Of a DNA stretch of 33,514 nucleotides, positions 29,363-33,514 are shown piece by piece; position 1 is the stretch's first letter; the number at the start of each line of letters is the position of its first letter. Below the pieces are notes generated by a model, which did not search any database, was not told the DNA's origin, and was given only the letters and a program-made list of their open reading frames with translations. The stretch is from a bacterium (lineage in GTDB: Bacteria > Patescibacteriota > Gracilibacteria > JAHISY01). Position numbers and translations under genes: made by a program. The stretch spans positions 1 to 33,514 of the forward strand of contig JAJYAT010000006.1 of assembly GCA_021779375.1 (NCBI GenBank), given 5' to 3'.

Positions 29363-31882
29363 ATGACTGCTTCCACATTTTTTAATTTCGTGATTTTTTA
29401 CGGCGGACTCGCCGCTGCGGCATTCATCGCGCTTTGGTTTATTTCGCTTATTCTGACGCGCTGGATGAATTTTCGCCGCTCGCTGGAGCTGGTTTTTCTG
29501 CGAGTCTTGATTCCCAAAAAAGATTCGAAAGACGATCAGGGTCATGATTCCGAGCACGAGCAATTTGGCAGTAGCAAGGAATTCCGCAAAATTACCGGAA
29601 TCATGGTGCATTTTCTCGAAAACATGCAGACACTTTTTTCGCGGAAATTGCGCAATCGCTTCATCGGTCAAAACTTTTTTTCGCTCGAATACGCGATGCT
29701 TGACGGCGAGCTCAATTTTTTCGTCGTCGTGCCGCACTCGGTGCGCGAGTTGATTGAAAAGCAAATCACTGGTTTTTACAAAGATGCGGTGATTGACCAA
29801 GTCCCCGATTACAATATTTTCAAGCAGGGCAACAAAAGTGCCGGAACCTATTTGATTCTCAATAAGTCTTACGCCGAGCCGCTGCTCACTTTCCAGAAGC
29901 TCGAAAGCGAGACGATCAATCCAATCATTAATGCCTTTTCGAAAATTACACTTGAAGAAGGTGCGGCCTTCCAGCTCATGCTGCGCCCGGTGCGGGCGGG
30001 CTGGCGTCAAAAATGTCGCAAGCTGGCAGATGAGCTTTTCACGCGTAAAAAACGAGGCTTCAATATTCCATTCATCGGCGGGCTCTTTAATTTCATCGCT
30101 GTCATCGTGCGCGGTCCGGATCATCTCATGGGCGGCAAAGACGATGGGATCAAAGCGCAGGTGACACAAAACGTCCAAGACATGGTCAAACTCATCGCCG
30201 ACAAATCCGAGCATGTCGGTTTCGATGCAATCATTCGCATCGTCGCGAGTGCACCGAGTCTGCCGCGCGTGAAGTCGATTCTGCGCTCGATTCGCGCCAG
30301 CTGTGAGCAATTCAACGCGCCGTCCCACAATTCGCTTTATTACACCGAGTACCACTCGAATCGAAAAATCATCGAATCATTTATCTTCCGCAATTTCAAA
30401 CGTGGCGCAATCGCGTGGTGGAAGATTCTCAAGCGCGGTGAAACGGCGATGATTCTCGGTGCGGAAGAAATCGCGTCGATTTATCATTTTCCAGACATTC
30501 GCTACAATCCCAGCACAATCGTGAAGTGGCAGGATTTCAAAGTCGAGCCGGCACCGCAAAACATTCCGAAAGAAGGACTGCTGCTCGGTCATAACACTTA
30601 CCGTGCCACGAAAAAAGATATTCGCATCCAGCGTGACGATCGCCGCCGCCATTTCTATGTGATTGGAAAATCCGGTACGGGTAAATCGACTTTGCTTGAG
30701 ACGATGATTCGGCAGGATTTGCAAAATGGCGAAGGCGTTTGTGTCGTCGATCCGCACGGCGATCTCGTCGAAGCGGTGCTGCCCTACATTCCCCGCTCGC
30801 GTGCGGACGATGTGATTTATTTCAATCCGGGCGATCTCGAGCGACCGATGGGTCTCAATATTCTCGAAGGCAAAACGCCGGACGAGCGCGAATTCATGTC
30901 GCAGGAAGCACTCTCGATTTTTATCAAAATGTTCGGTGAGGAAGTCATGGGTCCGCGTCTGCAGCACTATTTCCGCAACGGCTGTCTCACGCTGATGGAG
31001 GACGAAGAAGAGGGCGCGACGCTGATTGACCTCACGCGGCTTTTCACCGACGACGCGTGGCAAAGATACAAAGTCAGCAAAGTGAAGAACCCAATCGTGC
31101 GTTCATTTTGGACGAAGGAAATGGCGGCTTCGGGCGCGCGCGAAAAGCAAGAAATCATTCCGTACTTCAATTCCAAATTCGGTCCTTTCATCACCAATGG
31201 CTTGATTCGCAATGTCATCGGACAGACGCGTTCGGCGTTCAATATTCGCGAGGCGATGGATCAGGGAAAAATCATTCTCTGTAATCTCTCGAAAGGTAAG
31301 ACGGGCGAGCTGAATTCCCAGCTGCTCGGTTCCATCCTAGTCGCCAAAATCCAGCAAGCGGCGATGTCGCGCGTCGATACGCCGGAGAAGGAGCGCCGCG
31401 ATTTTTATCTCTATGTCGATGAGTTCCAAAATTTCGTCACGGATTCATTCGCCTCGATTCTCTCCGAAGCGCGTAAATACCGCCTGAATTTGATCGTCGC
31501 GCATCAGTACATTTCGCAAATCACCAAGTCGCAGGGTGGCGGCAAAGGCAAACATGAGGACACTGAGATTCGCGATGCTGTCTTCGGTAACGTCGGCTCG
31601 ATGCTCTGCTTCAAAATCGGCGCGGCGGATGCCGAGACGATGGCGAAAGAATTCGCACCGGTTTTTAGCCAGCAGGACTTGATCAATATCGCGAATTACA
31701 AAGCCTGCATCAAGCTCAACATCAATAACGCGACGAGCCGTGGCTTTACGCTCGAGACGATTTACGATCCGACTGGTCGTGATGACGAAGCAGCGGAGGC
31801 AATTCGCCAACTTTCCAGATTGAAATTCGGACGCGACCGCGAATTTGTCGAGACGGAGATCTTCAAGCGGATTACGACTTAG
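29363..31882 (+). CDS. VirB4/TraG-like type IV secretion ATPase
   Basis: This 839-aa protein has an N-terminal membrane helix (about 5-33), a long mixed domain (about 60-400) and a RecA-like motor. Walker A is GKSGTGKS (435-442), followed by VVDPHGDLV. Walker B is Y-L-Y-V-D686-E-F-Q-N-F, and the late segment LIVAHQYISQI is typical of conjugative-transfer ATPases. NCBI annotates such CPR proteins as T4SS conjugative DNA transfer family. It probably energises the pilus or secretion system encoded at 14016-23200, given the matching promoters; physical linkage is 6 kb away. It stands alone between ftsL and a ComEC-like gene, and the association with DNA uptake is inference. Confidence 0.88.
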   Translation: MTASTFFNFVIFYGGLAAAAFIALWFISLILTRWMNFRRSLELVFLRVLIPKKDSKDDQGHDSEHEQFGSSKEFRKITGIMVHFLENMQTLFSRKLRNRFIGQNFFSLEYAMLDGELNFFVVVPHSVRELIEKQITGFYKDAVIDQVPDYNIFKQGNKSAGTYLILNKSYAEPLLTFQKLESETINPIINAFSKITLEEGAAFQLMLRPVRAGWRQKCRKLADELFTRKKRGFNIPFIGGLFNFIAVIVRGPDHLMGGKDDGIKAQVTQNVQDMVKLIADKSEHVGFDAIIRIVASAPSLPRVKSILRSIRASCEQFNAPSHNSLYYTEYHSNRKIIESFIFRNFKRGAIAWWKILKRGETAMILGAEEIASIYHFPDIRYNPSTIVKWQDFKVEPAPQNIPKEGLLLGHNTYRATKKDIRIQRDDRRRHFYVIGKSGTGKSTLLETMIRQDLQNGEGVCVVDPHGDLVEAVLPYIPRSRADDVIYFNPGDLERPMGLNILEGKTPDEREFMSQEALSIFIKMFGEEVMGPRLQHYFRNGCLTLMEDEEEGATLIDLTRLFTDDAWQRYKVSKVKNPIVRSFWTKEMAASGAREKQEIIPYFNSKFGPFITNGLIRNVIGQTRSAFNIREAMDQGKIILCNLSKGKTGELNSQLLGSILVAKIQQAAMSRVDTPEKERRDFYLYVDEFQNFVTDSFASILSEARKYRLNLIVAHQYISQITKSQGGGKGKHEDTEIRDAVFGNVGSMLCFKIGAADAETMAKEFAPVFSQQDLINIANYKACIKLNINNATSRGFTLETIYDPTGRDDEAAEAIRQLSRLKFGRDREFVETEIFKRITT

Positions 31883-31886
31883 TCAT

Positions 31887-31926
31887 GGAACCTGGAACAT
31901 GAAGCTTGGAACCTGGAACATGAAGC
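31887..31926. repeat. Two tandem 21-bp repeats at convergent gene ends
   Basis: GGAACCTGGAACATGAAGC followed by TT, then the same 19 bases again. It shares GGAACATGAAGC with the prmC-end repeat (1771-1870). It fills most of the gap between the ATPase stop and the convergent metallo-beta-lactamase gene. Confidence 0.75.
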
Positions 31927-31949
31927 AGATTAAATACCCAGTGTTTCCC

Positions 31950-32798
31950 TTAGTTTTCCAATTTCCATTTCGTGCCGTCGCTCGTGAAATGGATTGAGCC
32001 GATTTTCGAAGTTTCCAAGATTTCGGCATTCGGCAATTTCGCTAAAACTTCAGGACTCGGATGACCGAAAGTGTTGTCTGCGCTGGCTGAGACGATGGCG
32101 ATTGCTGGATTCACAGCTGCGAGAAATTCCGCCGAGCTGGAATTTCGCGAGCCGTGGTGACCGAGCTTCAAAATCTGAGCGTGTAAGTCGGGCGTATTTT
32201 GGAGTAGTAATTTTTCCGAAGCGAGGTCGAGGTCGCCCGTCATGACTGCCGCTGTCTCGCCGAAAATTAACCGCGCCGCGATCGAGGTCGTGTTTGTGTC
32301 TTCGATATATTTTCCCGCCAAAATTTCTTCCGGCCACAAAATATCGAGTCGTACTCCCCCACCAAGCTCGAGATCGGTCGTCGCGTTGCCGAGAACAACC
32401 GGAATCTTTTGCCGTGTGATTTCGCGCAAAATCGCCGTGTACCAATCGGTCTCGTGCTGCACGCCAGTTAGCATAATTCGCTTGATTTTGTAGCGTTTCA
32501 GCAGCTCCACCATGCCGGCGATGTGGTCGGTGTCGGGATGCGTGAGGATCGCGAGATCGATTCCGCGTTCCCAAAAATTTAGCTCGGCGGCGAGTGGCGC
32601 GAGGATTGCACCAGCCGGTCCGGCGTCGATCAGAATTTTTTCATTCGTCGGTGTGCGAATCAGAATCGCGTCGCCCTGACCGACATCGAGGAAAGTCAGT
32701 TCGAGCGTGCCGCTTGAGGCATGCGCAAAAGCAAAAAGGAAAATGGCAGCGATAGCCACGGAAATTGCGCAGAAATTTCGGACAAAATTTTTCAGCAC
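31950..32798 (-). CDS. Secreted ComEC-like metallo-beta-lactamase-fold hydrolase
   Basis: This 282-aa protein has a signal peptide (VRNFCAISVAIAAIFLFAFAHAS). The beta-lactamase domain matches the C-terminal domain of ComEC/Rec2: LTFLDVGQGDAILI, ILIDAGP, the metal motif H-P-D-T-D-H, MTGDLD, LKLGHHGSRNSSS and AIVSASADNTFGHPSPEVL. There is no competence membrane channel. Related domains cleave DNA or phosphodiesters; a role in degrading the non-transported strand during DNA uptake is possible. The start is GTG, 9 bases after the transglycosylase gene, so the two form an operon. Confidence 0.88.
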   Translation of the reverse strand: MLKNFVRNFCAISVAIAAIFLFAFAHASSGTLELTFLDVGQGDAILIRTPTNEKILIDAGPAGAILAPLAAELNFWERGIDLAILTHPDTDHIAGMVELLKRYKIKRIMLTGVQHETDWYTAILREITRQKIPVVLGNATTDLELGGGVRLDILWPEEILAGKYIEDTNTTSIAARLIFGETAAVMTGDLDLASEKLLLQNTPDLHAQILKLGHHGSRNSSSAEFLAAVNPAIAIVSASADNTFGHPSPEVLAKLPNAEILETSKIGSIHFTSDGTKWKLEN

Positions 32799-32807
32799 CC
32801 TTTTATT

Positions 32808-33470
32808 TTAGCTGTTCAATCTGATGTCTGCTTCGGCTTCTAGGAACTTCCTGAGATAATCGGCGGCACCTTTTGGGAGTTTGCCCGTACGAAGATATTT
32901 TTGGAGCGCACCTTCACCGCAATTATAAGCAATTAAAGCTTTTTTCTTGCTGCCGTATTTTTTAATCAAATACTTAAAGTGCTCTATTCCGCCACGAATA
33001 TTCTGTCTCGCATCAAGTGGATTTTCGACGCCCAATTCTTCAGCCTTATCTGGCATTAGTTGCATCACGCCTTTTGCGCCTTTCCCGGATAAGGCATCTG
33101 GGTCAAATCCAGATTCTGTTTTCCCGAGAGCTAAAGCAAGGTCTTCGTCAAATCCCACCTTGTTGCTTTCTTCAACAACGATATCTCGGATTTCCCATTC
33201 GCTGAGCGGAGGCGGAACGACTTTAGTTTTAGGTCTGAATGGTTTTTTTCTTCCTGGTCTTAAAACGTGCGGGGTTTTTAAAATCTGTGGATGTTCGTTT
33301 TCAGCAAAAATAGCCTCTATTTTGTCTCGAATATATTGCGTTGGCGACGGTGGTTGCTCTAGCGCGGCTGGAGTCGCGTGAGTAGGAAGCGATTGTTTTA
33401 GTGTGGCTGGTGCGATGGATGTGAGTGCCAGAAGCACCGCTGCAACAGCAGGGCGTGCTGCAGCGCGCAA
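32808..33470 (-). CDS. Secreted lytic transglycosylase (SLT domain)
   Basis: At least 220 aa. It has an Ala-rich hydrophobic N-terminus (signal peptide), a proline/lysine-rich linker (about 60-90) and an SLT domain (about 95-215). The catalytic glutamate is E119 in GKTESGFDP, followed by GAKGVMQLMP and AYNCGEGAL. The TTG at 33470 is the first start in the window, but the frame stays open to the window edge, so the true start may lie further upstream. It probably opens the wall locally, which suits a neighbouring uptake or secretion machine. Base use is more A/T-rich than in the ATPase. Confidence 0.85.
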   Translation of the reverse strand: MRAAARPAVAAVLLALTSIAPATLKQSLPTHATPAALEQPPSPTQYIRDKIEAIFAENEHPQILKTPHVLRPGRKKPFRPKTKVVPPPLSEWEIRDIVVEESNKVGFDEDLALALGKTESGFDPDALSGKGAKGVMQLMPDKAEELGVENPLDARQNIRGGIEHFKYLIKKYGSKKKALIAYNCGEGALQKYLRTGKLPKGAADYLRKFLEAEADIRLNS

Positions 33471-33514
33471 CTTTTCGTACGTGCAGACACACGGCGCGCG
33501 GACACACGGGGAAA

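Noticed and set aside
29345-30355. 336-codon minus-strand frame opposite the T4SS ATPase
   Set aside because: It is low-complexity and antisense to a gene with clear Walker motifs; no promoter or family match is seen.

Overview
The window looks like a chromosome segment from a Patescibacteria/CPR bacterium that uses the standard genetic code; a Peregrinibacteria-like lineage is plausible but unproven. The signs are several CPR-style T4SS-pilin proteins, a CPR-type TraG/VirB4-like ATPase, SLH and PKD surface proteins, a sigma-region-4/HARE-HTH regulator, compact gene packing with overlaps, and almost no Shine-Dalgarno sequences. TGA acts as a stop (for example at the ends of the AEC transporter and FtsL-like genes), so the UGA=Gly code of Gracilibacteria/SR1 is not indicated. 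There are no insertion sequences, prophage genes or CRISPR arrays.

Layout. Bases 1-355 hold the end of an unknown gene, a terminator and a strongly folded stretch that may be an unannotated RNA. RNase P RNA (rnpB, 355-708) follows, then the translation genes rpsU, prmC and prfA (770-3025). Next comes an envelope/ion block: SLH protein, P2-type cation ATPase, MltD-like transglycosylase, a 90-aa orphan and MscS (3069-9250). A DUF4015 glycoside hydrolase, class II aldolase, a 480-bp repeat-filled gap, an AEC transporter, tRNA-Trp and a 2-hydroxyacid dehydrogenase occupy 9348-14006.

The most distinctive part is the minus-strand cluster 14016-23200. It encodes a six-Ig-fold PKD membrane protein, two single-module T4SS pilin-like proteins, a coiled-coil membrane protein, a 44-aa basic peptide, and two proteins (552 and 456 aa) that each carry four tandem copies of the pilin-like two-helix module. 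Three of these proteins share an N-terminal F-[TS]-[VI]-R-x-I-x-N-x-N-P-R motif. A VirB4/TraG-like ATPase at 29363-31882 probably powers the same machine; its promoter has the same -35, spacing and extended -10 as the pilin operon promoter. I infer a surface pilus, DNA-uptake or secretion apparatus whose pilin units are partly fused into polyproteins.

Bases 23606-33470 hold the sigma4-HARE regulator, galU, a TPR protein, tsaC, a small-multidrug-export-family protein, a zinc-ribbon orphan, rsmH-ftsL (a remnant of the dcw cluster), the ATPase, and a ComEC-like secreted metallo-beta-lactamase with a secreted transglycosylase.

Promoters read unusually clearly. The rnpB promoter (TTGACT-17-TAAAAT) fixes the distance from the -10 to the RNA 5' end. 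The same distance puts the transcription start on the start codon of at least five genes, which suggests leaderless mRNAs.
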